Assembly: GCF_001758785.1 (NCBI RefSeq)
Contig: NZ_LROM01000090.1
Coordinates: 248,001 to 312,000, forward strand
Direction: 5' to 3'
DNA from: Duganella phyllosphaerae
Lineage (GTDB): Bacteria; Pseudomonadota; Gammaproteobacteria; Burkholderiales; Burkholderiaceae_D
DNA length: 64,000 nt
The translations under genes were made by a program, and so were the position numbers. Position 1 is the first letter of the stretch; each line of letters starts with the position of its first letter. Under the pieces are notes generated by a model. That model saw only the letters and a program-made list of their open reading frames with translations. It had not been told where the DNA came from and did not search any database. Below, in pieces: positions 50,478 to 59,766 of this stretch.

Positions 50478-51818
50478 CTAACTGAGGTCGTACAGGTCCG
50501 GCAAATTCAGGATACGGCTCAAATCCTCCAGCGCCGTGCGCACCTCGATCGCCAGCTGCGGGTCGGCCAGGTCGTCGGGTGACAGGCTGTCGCGGTAGTG
50601 TTTTTCCACCCACGCCACCAGCGTGTGATACAGCGCTTCGGTCATCACCACGCCCTGGTGCATGGCTTGGCTTTCGGCCTCGGTGAGCGCCACGCGCAGG
50701 CGCAGGCACGCGGGGCCGCCGCCGTTACGCATCGACTGGCGCAGGTCGAACGTGATCAATTCGTCGATGGCGCCATTCTGCGCCAGCAGGCCTTCCAGGT
50801 AGCGCGCGACCGCGGCGTTTTCCTGGCATTCATGCGGCACCACCAGCGCCATCTTGCCACTGGCCTTGGTCAGCAACTGGCTGTTGAACAGGTAGCTGGC
50901 CACGGTATCGGCCACCGCCACCTGCGACGTCGCCACGCGGATCGGATTGAATTCTGCTCCTACCTCGCCCAGCGCGCGGCGTAGCCGTTCGATGGCGTCC
51001 GCTTCGTCGGCAAACGCCTGCTCGTGGTAGAACAGCACATTGCCGTTGCCGACCGCGATCACGTCGTTGTGGAACACGCCCTGGTCGATCACGTCGGGAT
51101 TCTGCTGCACATACACGGTGCGCTCATGCGACAAGCCATGCAGGCGCGCGACCGCCTGCGAAGCCTCCAGGGTTTGCCGCGCCGGAAAGCGTTTCGGTGC
51201 CGGCGCCGAGGCGTCGAACTCGGTGCGGCCATACACGAACAGCTCCACGCCAGCGCTGCCATGATCTTTGGCAAAGCGCGTGTGGTTGGCCGCGCCCTCG
51301 TCGCCGAACGCCGGGGTGCCGGGCAGCGCGTCGTGTACGGCAAAGTGTTTCGGATCGGCGAAGATGGCGCGCAGGCTGCGTGCCGACTGCGTGTGCTCGA
51401 AGGCGCGGTGCAGCTTGTTATTCAGGTTGGCGGCGGTGAAGTGCGCGCGGCCGTCAAGACTGTCGGCCGACGGGCTCACCGTCGCGGCATTCGCGGTCCA
51501 CATCGGCGAGGCCGAATAGGCGCTGGCCAGGATGACTGGCGCTTCCTTCGCGGCCTTGGCCAGCACTTCGGCCTCGGTGCCGATAAAACCCACGCTGCGC
51601 AGCAGGCGGAAGTTGGGACGCACCTGCGGCGGCATCACGGCCTGGCCGAAGCCGCGCGCAGCCAGTGCGCGCATCTTGGCCAGGCCCTGCAAGGCGGCCA
51701 GCTTGGGATTGGACGCGCTCTTGACGTTGTTGAACGAGGCGACGTTACCGAACGACAGGCCGGCGTAGTTGTGCGACGGCCCGACCAGGCCATCGAAGTT
51801 GAATTCGCGTGCGGGCAT
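50478..51818 (-). CDS. astB: N-succinylarginine dihydrolase AstB
   Basis: 446 residues, the family length. It converts N2-succinylarginine to N2-succinylornithine, CO2 and two ammonia. The catalytic triad appears as E174 ([11 protein letters not shown]), H250 ([12 protein letters not shown]) and C371 ([10 protein letters not shown]), in the order known for the E. coli enzyme (E174, H248, C365). The opening [20 protein letters not shown] is diagnostic. It is second to last before gdhB in the operon. The 161-base gap to gdhB is the longest after the astC-astA gap and could hold a secondary promoter. Confidence 0.96.
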   Translation of the reverse strand: MPAREFNFDGLVGPSHNYAGLSFGNVASFNNVKSASNPKLAALQGLAKMRALAARGFGQAVMPPQVRPNFRLLRSVGFIGTEAEVLAKAAKEAPVILASAYSASPMWTANAATVSPSADSLDGRAHFTAANLNNKLHRAFEHTQSARSLRAIFADPKHFAVHDALPGTPAFGDEGAANHTRFAKDHGSAGVELFVYGRTEFDASAPAPKRFPARQTLEASQAVARLHGLSHERTVYVQQNPDVIDQGVFHNDVIAVGNGNVLFYHEQAFADEADAIERLRRALGEVGAEFNPIRVATSQVAVADTVASYLFNSQLLTKASGKMALVVPHECQENAAVARYLEGLLAQNGAIDELITFDLRQSMRNGGGPACLRLRVALTEAESQAMHQGVVMTEALYHTLVAWVEKHYRDSLSPDDLADPQLAIEVRTALEDLSRILNLPDLYDLS

Positions 51819-51830
51819 GATGGCGCTTCC

Positions 51831-53327
51831 TTAGAAGTGCATGCCGGGCGAGAGCTTGGCCGGCAGTTCCAGTGCAGGGTTTTCGATCGAGGCGACCGGG
51901 TACGCGCAGTAATCGGCCGCGTAGTAGGCGCTCGGACGATGGTTACCCGACTTGCCCACGCCGCCGAACGGCGCGGTGCTGGCCGCACCGGTGGTTGGGC
52001 GGTTCCAGTTGACGATGCCGGCACGCGCGCGCACCTGGAAAATCTTCCACAGGTTTTCGTCATTCGAGATCAGCGCCGAGGCCAGGCCGAATTCGGTGGC
52101 GTTGGCGGTGCGGATCGCGGTGTCGAAATCGGCCACGCGGATCACCTGCAACAGGGGACCGAACCACTCTTCGTCGGGGATATTCTCGGCATCGGTCACA
52201 TCGACGATACCTGCCGTGACAAAGCCGGTGTTCTCGTCGAGGTGGCGCATGTTGAGCAGGCTGACGCCGCCTTTGGCCACCATGTCCTCCTGCGCCTGCA
52301 CCAGCCGCCTGGCGATCGCCGCCGAGACCACGGGCCCCATGAACGGCGCCGGTTCCGCGTTCGAGGCGCCCACCGTCAGGCGGCTGGCCACATCGACCAG
52401 GCGCGCAAGCAGCGCATCGCCCGCAGGGCCTTGCTGGACAATCAGGCGGCGCGCGCAGGTGCAGCGCTGGCCGGCCGAAATGAACGCCGACGACACGGCC
52501 ATGAACACGGCCGCATCGATATCTTTCGCATCCCAGATCACCAGCGGGTTGTTGCCGCCCATTTCCAGCGCCAGCATCTTGCCCGGCTGGCCGCCGAACT
52601 GCTTGTGCAGTGCGGTGCCGGTGGGGCAGCTGCCGGTAAACAGCACGCCGTCGAGCCTCGGATTCTGGCCCAGCGCGATGCCGGTTTCGCGGCCGCCGTT
52701 GACCAGGTTGATCACGCCGGCCGGCAAGCCGGCCTGCTCCCACAACTGCACGGTCTTGATGGCCGTGCGCGGCGCGTATTCGCTCGGTTTGAACACCACC
52801 GTGTTACCGGCGATGAGCGCGGGCACGATATGACCGTTGGGCAGGTGGCCGGGGAAGTTATATGGTCCGAACACGCCGAACACGCCGTGCGGACGGTGGC
52901 GCAGCACCGCTTCGCCATCGGCGACTTTGTTCTGCGTGTGGCCGGTGCGGGCGTGATAGGCCTGCACCGAGATGTCGATCTTGTTGGCCATGGTGGTCAC
53001 TTCGGTGCGCGCTTCCCACAATGGTTTACCCACTTCTTCGGCGATCAGCGCCGCCAGTTCTTCCGCATCCTGCTTCAACAGGTCGCGGAAGCGCAGGCAG
53101 ACGGCAATGCGCTCTTCCAGCGGCGTCAACGCCCAGGCTTCAAACGCGGCCTGGGCGGCGCTGCAGGCGGCATCGACATCCTGCGGCGTCGATTCGCGGC
53201 TGGCCCAGGTTTGCTGGCCGTTCGACGGATCGACGGTCACCAGTTCGGCGCCAGCGCCGACCGACCATCGTCCGCCAACGAAATTGCTCAGTACATTGCT
53301 CAGGGGGTTGTTCAGCGTATTAAACAT
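51831..53327 (-). CDS. astD: Succinylglutamate semialdehyde dehydrogenase AstD
   Basis: 498 residues from the ATG at 53325-53327 (MFNTLNNPLSN). An aldehyde dehydrogenase that oxidises N-succinylglutamate semialdehyde with NAD+. The NAD segment GPYNFPG is at 154-160, the general-base E255 in LALEMGGNN and the nucleophile C289 in AGQRCTC. The first nine residues are an unusual Asn-rich leader, but the spacing and the overlap (eight bases) with the preceding astA gene favour this start. It lies 12 bases before astB. Confidence 0.95.
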   Translation of the reverse strand: MFNTLNNPLSNVLSNFVGGRWSVGAGAELVTVDPSNGQQTWASRESTPQDVDAACSAAQAAFEAWALTPLEERIAVCLRFRDLLKQDAEELAALIAEEVGKPLWEARTEVTTMANKIDISVQAYHARTGHTQNKVADGEAVLRHRPHGVFGVFGPYNFPGHLPNGHIVPALIAGNTVVFKPSEYAPRTAIKTVQLWEQAGLPAGVINLVNGGRETGIALGQNPRLDGVLFTGSCPTGTALHKQFGGQPGKMLALEMGGNNPLVIWDAKDIDAAVFMAVSSAFISAGQRCTCARRLIVQQGPAGDALLARLVDVASRLTVGASNAEPAPFMGPVVSAAIARRLVQAQEDMVAKGGVSLLNMRHLDENTGFVTAGIVDVTDAENIPDEEWFGPLLQVIRVADFDTAIRTANATEFGLASALISNDENLWKIFQVRARAGIVNWNRPTTGAASTAPFGGVGKSGNHRPSAYYAADYCAYPVASIENPALELPAKLSPGMHF

Positions 53328-54387
53328 GGGGATATTTCCTCGAGTTGAGCGACAGGGTGCGCACGGCGTCGCCGTCGGCGCAGCGCAGCGCATCCTGCTC
53401 CGCTGCCGACAGCGCCACGGCGCCATTCACTGGCGCGGTCTGCGACAGGATCATGCGGAAATCGTGGAGCGCGGTATTCGACACCAGCACCGGCTCCGGT
53501 CCCGGTTCCGGTTCAGGCAACGTGGCGCACGCGGCGTCCGGCACGGCAGCGGCGCCAACCTGCGCCAGCACGCTGTCGCGCATGGCGCGCAGCTCGGACA
53601 CCCGCGCCTGCAGCACCGGGCCAGCATCGAAGATGTCGACGTAGCCCTCGAAATACAAGCCCTCCTGTTCGAGCAGGCGGCGCGCCGGCGCGGTGGACGT
53701 GTGGACCTTGCCGATCACCTCTTGTGCGTCGTCGGGCAGATAGGCCACGTACAACGGCTGGCGCGGCATCAGCTCGGCGATGAACGATTTTTTGCCGACC
53801 GCGGTCAGCGCATCGACGTGATCGAAATCCATCTTGAAGAAGTGGCGGCCCAGGCCCTCGTAGAACGGCGAGCGGCCGTTTTCTTCCTGGTAGCCGCGCA
53901 TCTCGGCGATCAGTTTTTCGGTAAACAGGTGCGGGAACTGGGCGATGAACAGGAAGCGGCTTTTCGACAGCAGCTTGCCGTTGTTGCCGGTGCGGTAGTC
54001 GGGATGCAGGAACAGCGAACACAGTTCGGTGCTGCCGGTCAGATCGTTCGACAGGTACAGCGTTTCCATGCGGGTAAATACGTCGATCTCGCGGCTCGAG
54101 TGCACCAGGGTGCCGATGCGGTAGTTATAAAACGGTTCGTTCAGGCCCACCGCGCCCTTGATCGCGCACACGCCGGCCAGGCGGCCGGTGTCGGTGTCTT
54201 CCATCACGAACATGTAGTCGCGCTTTTCGGGAGCGATGGTTTCGGCAAACGAAGCGACCGCGATATCGAGCCGGTCGCCCATCATCTTCATGTCGGGCTT
54301 TAAGGTGGTCATGCCGCTGCCGACCTGCGTGGCCATCACGTACAGGGCGTCGAGGTCGTCGGCTTGGATGGCGCGTACTACTAGCAT
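53320..54387 (-). CDS. astA: Arginine/ornithine N-succinyltransferase, second subunit (AruG-like AstA)
   Basis: 355 residues. The AstA family fold is shown by LVVRAIQADDLDALYVMATQ, ELCSLFLHPDYRTGNNGKLLSKSRFLF, GRSPFYEGLGRHFFKMDFDHVD and LYFEGYVDIFDAGPVLQ. It adds succinyl from succinyl-CoA to the alpha-amine of arginine or ornithine. Two paralogues in tandem correspond to the aruF-aruG pair of Pseudomonas, where the two form a heteromer. The C-terminus here has an acidic Pro-rich insert (LPEPEPGPEPVLV) absent in the neighbour. The gap to the first copy is 13 bases; it overlaps astD by eight. Confidence 0.92.
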   Translation of the reverse strand: MLVVRAIQADDLDALYVMATQVGSGMTTLKPDMKMMGDRLDIAVASFAETIAPEKRDYMFVMEDTDTGRLAGVCAIKGAVGLNEPFYNYRIGTLVHSSREIDVFTRMETLYLSNDLTGSTELCSLFLHPDYRTGNNGKLLSKSRFLFIAQFPHLFTEKLIAEMRGYQEENGRSPFYEGLGRHFFKMDFDHVDALTAVGKKSFIAELMPRQPLYVAYLPDDAQEVIGKVHTSTAPARRLLEQEGLYFEGYVDIFDAGPVLQARVSELRAMRDSVLAQVGAAAVPDAACATLPEPEPGPEPVLVSNTALHDFRMILSQTAPVNGAVALSAAEQDALRCADGDAVRTLSLNSRKYPHV

Positions 54388-54400
54388 AGGTGGTCCAGTC

Positions 54401-55438
54401 TCAGAGTCGGACGCAGATGACGGTGTCGCCGTCCGCGATGTTCAGCGTGCCCAGCACCTCTGCCGGCAAGGCCACGGTCACTTGCGCTTCGAGCGCGGCG
54501 CAGTCGGCGATCACGGCGCGGAAATTGTGTTCGGTGCCGGACGAGATGGCGTAACGCACCGGCGGTTCGCGGCCGCGGTCGCGCGCGTCAAGCGCCACGG
54601 TGGCGCGGCGTTGCAGCGCGCCGGTAAAGGTGCGCAGCGAATTTTTATGGGCCTGCAAAATCGGGCCGCCATCGAAGATGTCGATGTAGTCATCCGCTTC
54701 GAAGCCTTCGGCGGTGAGCAAATTAAACGCCAGTTCGCCCGACGGATGGATCTGGCCCATGGCCGCCTGGGCGTCGCCCGGCAGCAGCGGCACGTACACC
54801 GGGTAGTGCGGCATCAGCTCCACGATCAGGGTGCGGTTGCGGGCGCCGCCGATCACGCGTTCGGCATCGAGAAAATCCATCTGGAAGAACTTGCGGCCCA
54901 GCGCATCCCAGAACGGCGAGCCGCTGTTGGTGTCGGTAACGCCGGCCAGCGGCACGAAGAAACGGTCGGAAAAGCGGTGCGGCGCCAGCACGGCAAACAT
55001 CAGCCGTGCGCGCGAGAGCAGCGCCGCTTCGGCCGAACCCTGTTCGCGCTCGCCCACGTAAAAGCTCGACAGCTGCGAGTAGCCGGTCAGCTCCGAACAC
55101 AGCGTGAGCGCGTGCACGCTGTGGCTGATATTGAGATCGCGCGAGACTTGCTGGATGACGTCGTTACGGAACGAAAAATAAGTGCCGTTGGAGCCGGCTG
55201 CAGCGAAGATGGCGGCGGTGCCGGCGATGCTGTGGTCGGTGAGGTTTTCAAGCACCAGCAAATACGATTCCTCGCTGGCGATATCGACCTGGGCGGCAAA
55301 GGAAGCGATCGAACCCTCGATCATGGCGAGGATTTTCTCGCGCGTCTTGGGCAGGGTATGCACTCCCGGCATGGGCACTGCGGCCAGCGCCTCGAGGGCG
55401 TCGATATCCGCTAGTTCGACCGGACGGACTACATACAT
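54401..55438 (-). CDS. astA: Arginine/ornithine N-succinyltransferase, first subunit (AruF-like AstA)
   Basis: 345 residues from the ATG at 55436-55438 (MYVVRPVELADIDALEALA) with AAGGAG six bases upstream; an upstream frame to 55474 is rejected. The same architecture as the following paralogue is present (LCSELTGYSQLSSFYVG, GSPFWDALGRKFFQMDFLDAE, GFEADDYIDIFDGGPILQAHK), but identity is only moderate, so the duplication is old. It likely forms a complex with its neighbour. Upstream, a 176-base gap with a palindromic repeat separates it from astC. Confidence 0.92.
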   Translation of the reverse strand: MYVVRPVELADIDALEALAAVPMPGVHTLPKTREKILAMIEGSIASFAAQVDIASEESYLLVLENLTDHSIAGTAAIFAAAGSNGTYFSFRNDVIQQVSRDLNISHSVHALTLCSELTGYSQLSSFYVGEREQGSAEAALLSRARLMFAVLAPHRFSDRFFVPLAGVTDTNSGSPFWDALGRKFFQMDFLDAERVIGGARNRTLIVELMPHYPVYVPLLPGDAQAAMGQIHPSGELAFNLLTAEGFEADDYIDIFDGGPILQAHKNSLRTFTGALQRRATVALDARDRGREPPVRYAISSGTEHNFRAVIADCAALEAQVTVALPAEVLGTLNIADGDTVICVRL

Positions 55439-55505
55439 ATTTACTCCTTGGGTGATGCACATGATGCACAGCACAGGCCAGGGTAGAAACCCGGGACCGA
55501 AAAGC

Positions 55506-55588
55506 CGTCATCCCCGCGAAAGCGGGGATCCATGGAACGTTTGCACCACTCACGCGCTCTATGGATCCCCGCGTGCGCGAGGATGACG
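55506..55588. repeat. Palindromic repeat element, copy 2
   Basis: Same arms as 18375-18454: GTCATCCCCGCG / CGCGAGGATGAC outside and GCGGGGATCCAT / ATGGATCCCCGC inside. The central 30 or so bases differ. It sits in the astC-astA gap and would form a strong hairpin in the operon mRNA. Confidence 0.85.
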
Positions 55589-55614
55589 GATCTGAGGGTG
55601 ACGATTATTCCCGC

Positions 55615-56853
55615 TTACGCCTTCAGCAAACCATCAATCGACACGCGCAGAATGCGGTCCGCTTCGGCGATCTGTTCGTCGCTGACGATCAGGGCCGGCG
55701 CCAGGCGCAGCACGTCCATGCCGGCGATCAGCACCATCAGGCCATTGACTTCGGCAGCCTTCTGGATATCTTTCGAGCGGCCTTTCCAGGCGTCGGTCAC
55801 GACCATGCCCAGCAGCAGGCCGGCGCCGCGTACCAGCGTGAACACCTGCGGGTAGTCGGCGATCAGCTTTTCCATGGTGCCGCGCAGCTTGTCGCCGGCC
55901 TGCTTGACGCGCGCCAGGAACTCGGGCTGGTTGATGGTTTCCAGCACGGTCAGGGCCACGGTGGCGGCCAGCGGGTTGCCGCCGTAGGTGGTGCCGTGGC
56001 TGCCCACGCCCAGGGTGGCGGCCAGCTCGTGGGTGGTCAGCATGGCGGCGACCGGATAGCCGTTGCCCAGCGCCTTGGCGGAAGTGAGCACGTCAGGCGT
56101 GATGCCGTAGGTCATGTAGTGGAACAGGTCGCCGGTACGGCCCATGCCGCACTGCACCTCGTCGAAAATCAACACCGCGCCGGTCTGGTCGCACAGGTCG
56201 CGCAGCGCTTGCAGGTAGGCTTTGTCGCCCGGTACCACGCCACCCTCGCCTTGCAGCGGCTCGACGATCACGGCGCAGACGTCATCGGTAATCGATGCGC
56301 GCGCCGCTTCGATGTCGTTGTAGGCAATGTGGTCGATCGACGGTGGCAGCGGCTCGAAGCCTTCGGTGTACTTCGACTGGCCGCCGACCGAAACGGTAAA
56401 CAGCGTGCGGCCGTGGAACGACTGCAGGCACGAGACAATGCGCGACTTGTGCGGACCGAACTTGGCGTGCGCGTATTTACGGGCCAGTTTGAGCGCCGCT
56501 TCGTTGGCTTCGGCGCCGGAGTTGCAGAAGAAGGCGCGGTCGGCGAAAGTGGCTTCGGTCAGGGCCAGGCCCAGGCGCAGCACCGGCTCGTTGGTGTAGC
56601 CGTTACCGAGGTGCCACAGGGTGTTGGCCTGGCGCGTCAGTGCCTCGACCACGATCGGATTGCAGTGGCCGAGCGAGTTGACGGCGATGCCGGACGTGAA
56701 GTCCAGGTAGTGCTTGCCATTCTGGTCCCACAGGTCCAGGCCAGATCCTCGGACCGGAACCATCGCTGCCGGTGCATAGGTCGGCACCAGGACTTCGTCA
56801 AAAGTCTGACGAGTCACAGGACGGGTCGTTACGGTCGTATCTTTGGCGTTCAT
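55615..56853 (-). CDS. astC: Succinylornithine/acetylornithine aminotransferase AstC
   Basis: 412 residues from the ATG at 56851-56853 with AGGGA upstream; the longer frame to 56898 lacks a site. A class III PLP aminotransferase: the PLP Lys is K260 ([16 protein letters not shown]), with GSA-like [18 protein letters not shown] and the Asp in [14 protein letters not shown]. In this operon it should convert N-succinylornithine to the semialdehyde used by AstD. The same enzyme type also serves acetylornithine (ArgD), so a biosynthetic role cannot be excluded. First gene of the operon. Confidence 0.93.
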   Translation of the reverse strand: MNAKDTTVTTRPVTRQTFDEVLVPTYAPAAMVPVRGSGLDLWDQNGKHYLDFTSGIAVNSLGHCNPIVVEALTRQANTLWHLGNGYTNEPVLRLGLALTEATFADRAFFCNSGAEANEAALKLARKYAHAKFGPHKSRIVSCLQSFHGRTLFTVSVGGQSKYTEGFEPLPPSIDHIAYNDIEAARASITDDVCAVIVEPLQGEGGVVPGDKAYLQALRDLCDQTGAVLIFDEVQCGMGRTGDLFHYMTYGITPDVLTSAKALGNGYPVAAMLTTHELAATLGVGSHGTTYGGNPLAATVALTVLETINQPEFLARVKQAGDKLRGTMEKLIADYPQVFTLVRGAGLLLGMVVTDAWKGRSKDIQKAAEVNGLMVLIAGMDVLRLAPALIVSDEQIAEADRILRVSIDGLLKA

Positions 56854-57003
56854 GGCATTCCCTATCAAAATAGTGTTGCGGGTGGGTGCGCGCGGCAACG
56901 TGCCGCAGGGCCCATTATAAAAAACGGCATGCTAAAACTCTTTTCTAATGGCGACAAGGTTTTTCACTTTTGGCCATAGGGAAAGCTTAGCAAGAAATTA
57001 TGG

Positions 57004-57942
57004 TCAATTAGCCAGCTTGCGCTGGCGTTCTTCGCGCGGTGTATTGCCAAACAAAGCCCCGAACGCCGTGGAAAAATGCGACCCCGACGAGAAGCCGCAC
57101 ATCAGCCCCACCTGCACGATCGAGTGGTTGGTCTCGAGCAGCAGCTGGCGCGCGCGTTGCAGGCGCAGTTCCAGGTAGTAGCGCGACGGCAGGCTGTCGA
57201 GGTATTGCTTGAACAGGCGCTCCAGTTGGCGCCGCGACAGGCCCACCAGGTTGGCGATGTCGTCCGTCGACAGCGGTTCCTCGATATTGGTCTCCATCAG
57301 CGTCACCGCCTCGGACAAGCGCGGCTGCAACGCGCCGAAACGCGCTTGCAGGGCGATGCGCTGGCGCTCGTCGTGGCTGCGCACGCGCTCGATGCACAGG
57401 TTTTCCTTGATCGACGCCTGCACGGTGGCGCCGCACAGGTGCTCGACCAGCGTCAGCGCAAAATCGATGCTGGCGGCGCCGCCGCAACAGCTCAGGTGGC
57501 GGCCGTCGAGCTCGAACAGGTGCTGGGTCAGGATGGCGCGGTCGGTGATGCTCTCGGTGTCGCCGTACAGCGCCCACGGCAGCGCCACCCGCACCCCGGC
57601 CATTACGCCGGCCAGCGCCAGCCACAGCACGCCGGCGCCCACGCCGCCCCAGTATTCGGCGCTGCGGATGCGCTCGATCACGGCGCGGGCCAGCTCCGGC
57701 GCCATGGTGCGGTCGGCATCGTCGGCGACCAATAAGGCGATCTGCCAGCCGGGCTGGGCCAGCACCACTTGCGCCGGGGTCATGGTTTCAAGCTGGAAGG
57801 CATCACGGCCCAGCATGGCGGCGGCCATGCGCAGCGGCTGCACCAGGCCGGCCCAGGTGAGCGCATCGGCCTCGCCCGCGTTGACCAGCAGCACGCGCAG
57901 CGGCCGTTGGCGGGCCAGGCCGGACAGGTTAGCAAAGGACAT
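57004..57942 (-). CDS. AraC/GlxA-family regulator, probable arginine-responsive regulator of the ast operon
   Basis: 312 residues from the ATG at 57940-57942 (MSFANLSGLARQRPLRVLLV); an upstream ATG at 58015-58017 would add 25 residues. The N-terminal DJ-1/PfpI-like domain runs from about 15 to 190. The C-terminal AraC double helix-turn-helix includes STDDIANLVGLSRRQLERLFKQYL and SIVQVGLMCGFSSGSHFSTAF. The ArgR of Pseudomonas, which activates aru genes with arginine, has this architecture. It lies directly upstream of astC in the same direction (150-base gap), supporting that role. The target site was not identified. Confidence 0.85.
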   Translation of the reverse strand: MSFANLSGLARQRPLRVLLVNAGEADALTWAGLVQPLRMAAAMLGRDAFQLETMTPAQVVLAQPGWQIALLVADDADRTMAPELARAVIERIRSAEYWGGVGAGVLWLALAGVMAGVRVALPWALYGDTESITDRAILTQHLFELDGRHLSCCGGAASIDFALTLVEHLCGATVQASIKENLCIERVRSHDERQRIALQARFGALQPRLSEAVTLMETNIEEPLSTDDIANLVGLSRRQLERLFKQYLDSLPSRYYLELRLQRARQLLLETNHSIVQVGLMCGFSSGSHFSTAFGALFGNTPREERQRKLAN

Positions 57943-58022
57943 CGGCGCGCAGGGGCATGAATGAAAGTCCCGTATAGTACCCGCCCCGGCTGCAAATTGC
58001 GAACCAGCTATAATCACGGCCC

Positions 58023-58496
58023 ATGGGCGAACGATATTTGAAAAGTGTCCGGCTGCTGGCCGAGTGCATGCAGAGCTTCGAGCGCAGGTCGGCGGAACAC
58101 GCGCGCGCCTGCGGCCTCACCCATGCGCAGTTCGACATCATCGCCACGCTGGGCAATACGCCGGGCATGTCGTACAAGGAGCTGGGCGAGAAAACCCTGA
58201 TCACCAAGGGCACCATGACCGGCGTGATCGAGCGGCTGGAACAAAAAGGCCTGGTCGAGCGTACCCGCAGCGACTGCGACAAGCGCTCGTTTTTCGTGCG
58301 GCTGACCGACGCCGGCGAGGCTGCGTTTCACACCGCGTTTCCGGCGATGGTGTCGATGGGGCGGCAAATGTTTGCCGATTACAGCGACGACGATTACGCG
58401 GCCCTTGAAAAAAATCTCGCCAGGCTTAAGAATGCCGTCATGGCCGGCGCCGACACTTGCGCGCCCAACACCGACCCAACCAAGGAAATCATTTGA
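58023..58496 (+). CDS. MarR-family transcriptional regulator
   Basis: 157 residues. The winged helix is visible: LTHAQFDIIATLGNTPGMSYKELGEKTLITKGTMTGVIERLEQKGLVER, then the wing TRSDCDKRSFFVRLTDAG. MarR proteins are dimers that respond to small phenolic or oxidising ligands. A Cys (SDCDKR) lies in the wing. The target may be its own operon, which includes the overlapping small gene downstream. It diverges from the AraC-type regulator with at most 80 bases between starts. Confidence 0.9.
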   Translation: MGERYLKSVRLLAECMQSFERRSAEHARACGLTHAQFDIIATLGNTPGMSYKELGEKTLITKGTMTGVIERLEQKGLVERTRSDCDKRSFFVRLTDAGEAAFHTAFPAMVSMGRQMFADYSDDDYAALEKNLARLKNAVMAGADTCAPNTDPTKEII

Positions 58497-58771
58497 AAAC
58501 TGCTCTGATCGACGGCGTCACGCCGGCAAAATTCGACAAACACATCATCGGCAACCTGTTGCTCAATGTCGCCCACGAGGACGAAGTGCGCCTGGAAAAG
58601 CTGCTGATCGGCGTGCGCAATGAAGAAGGCGAAATCTTCCGCCTGATCGGCGCGACCAAGCCCAACAGCTACATGAACGCGGTGGAAGAGCTGGAAGACC
58701 TGGGGCTGGTGGACGAGCTCAAAGGCATGGACAATACCGATGGCTACGACGCGATTTTCAGCGAAGAATAA
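58493..58771 (+). CDS. Small acidic protein of unknown function, coupled to MarR
   Basis: 92 residues using TTG at 58493, which overlaps the MarR stop (TTGA) and has AAGGAA about six bases upstream. An ATG-type start further up (58457) lies within MarR and gives a poor sequence. The product is acidic, with KTALIDGVTPAKFDKHIIGNLLL, DEVRLEKLLIGVRNEEGEIF and a C-terminus ending DGYDAIFSEE. No membrane segment and no recognised domain. The spacing shows it is cotranslated with MarR, so it may be a partner or part of the same response. Confidence 0.65.
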   Translation: MKTALIDGVTPAKFDKHIIGNLLLNVAHEDEVRLEKLLIGVRNEEGEIFRLIGATKPNSYMNAVEELEDLGLVDELKGMDNTDGYDAIFSEE

Positions 58772-58787
58772 AATTCTGACACAAAAG

Positions 58788-58815
58788 TTCTACGTAGCAA
58801 TATTGCGCGTATAAT
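58788..58815 (+). promoter_or_regulatory. Promoter of the HDOD gene, predicting a leaderless mRNA
   Basis: A perfect TATAAT is at 58810-58815, with a weak -35 (TTCTAC, 58788-58793) 16 bases before it. The ATG of the HDOD gene begins eight bases after the -10, which is where transcription should start. No ribosome site is present before the ATG. Confidence 0.55.
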
Positions 58816-58822
58816 TTTTGCG

Positions 58823-59659
58823 ATGGACAGACTCGACGCATTCAAGGCCATCGCTGAACAAGCTGGCCGCGGGGAATTGACTTTCCCCGCCAATGTCAAC
58901 GCCACACTGCGGTTGCAGCAGGCGTTGAACGACCCCGACTGCCACGCCGACGCGGCAGCCAGGCTCATCCAGGCAAACCCGTTGCTGGCCGCCCGCAGCG
59001 TGGCGATTGCCAACTCGGCTGCTTACAACCGCTCGGGTACCGAGATCACCAGCGTCAAAAACGCCGTGCAGCGCCTCGGCGTGCGCACGCTGCAATCGCT
59101 GGTGGCAGCCCTGATCGTGCGCCAGATCGGCAGCGAAGTCACCAACCCCGCCCTCAAGCAGCAAATCAACCAGTTGTGGGAACACACGGCGCACGTGGCC
59201 GCGCTCTCGCAGGTGATTGCGCGCCGCGTCACCCGCCTCGATCCTGAAACCGCGCTGTTCGCCGGCATCATGCACGAGGTGGCAGGCTTCTACATGCTCT
59301 CGTGCGCCGGCGATTACCCGGAGATCATGGACGGCGAACCGGAAGACTGGGTAGACCATGGCGAGATCGAGATCGGCCGTGGCGTGCTGACGCGCCTGGG
59401 CGTGCCCGACGGCGTGCTGCAGGGCATCGAGGCGATGTGGACGGGATTGCGCGCGATTCCGCCGGAAACACTGGGCGACACGCTGCTGCTGGCCAACGAC
59501 CTGGCGCCGGTACCGTCGCCGCTGTACCAGCCGCGCGCCAACATCAGCGAACAGGGCGCGCGCACCATCGATTTCCTGATCGGCGACGGTTCGCTGCACA
59601 CCATCATGCTCGAATCGGCCGAGGAGGTACGCTCGCTGTATTCGGTGCTGATGATGTAG
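58823..59659 (+). CDS. HDOD domain protein
   Basis: 278 residues, one HDOD domain over most of the length: LTFPANVNATLRLQQALNDPDCHADAAARLIQANPLLAARSVAIANSAAY, VKNAVQRLGVRTLQSLV, LWEHTAHVAALSQVIARR. The metal-binding HD of true hydrolases appears as HE (GIMHEVAGFYML), as usual in HDOD proteins, so catalysis is not expected. Such proteins act in signalling, often linked to cyclic-di-GMP or motility control. No output domain is fused. The ATG follows a TATAAT by eight bases, so the mRNA may be leaderless. Confidence 0.88.
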   Translation: MDRLDAFKAIAEQAGRGELTFPANVNATLRLQQALNDPDCHADAAARLIQANPLLAARSVAIANSAAYNRSGTEITSVKNAVQRLGVRTLQSLVAALIVRQIGSEVTNPALKQQINQLWEHTAHVAALSQVIARRVTRLDPETALFAGIMHEVAGFYMLSCAGDYPEIMDGEPEDWVDHGEIEIGRGVLTRLGVPDGVLQGIEAMWTGLRAIPPETLGDTLLLANDLAPVPSPLYQPRANISEQGARTIDFLIGDGSLHTIMLESAEEVRSLYSVLMM

Positions 59660-59661
59660 GC

Positions 59662-59687
59662 AAAAAAAAGCCCGCTGGGTAGCGGGC
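59662..59687 (-). terminator. Terminator of the GST gene (minus strand)
   Basis: GCCCGCT and AGCGGGC flank a four-base loop. On the minus strand the stem is followed by eight T, so it ends the leftward GST transcript. The plus side lacks a T-run, so it is a poor stop for the HDOD gene. Confidence 0.75.
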
Positions 59688-59704
59688 GAAGTCCAAAACT
59701 AGGG

Positions 59705-59722
59705 ATCTCCTCCAGAGGAGAT
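59705..59722. repeat. Perfect 8-bp inverted repeat
   Basis: ATCTCCTC and GAGGAGAT are separated by CA. It lies just past the minus-strand terminator, in the 3' region of both converging genes. It could be a second hairpin or a site; nothing else fixes its role. Confidence 0.45.
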
Positions 59723-59766
59723 GACTGAACTATAGCAGCGCTGGGTGGCGCGTTCCGTGCGCCACT

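Noticed and set aside
59662..59722. Attachment site or mobile-element end
   Set aside because: The first hairpin is a plain terminator and the second a short perfect dyad; no direct repeats or integrase are near.
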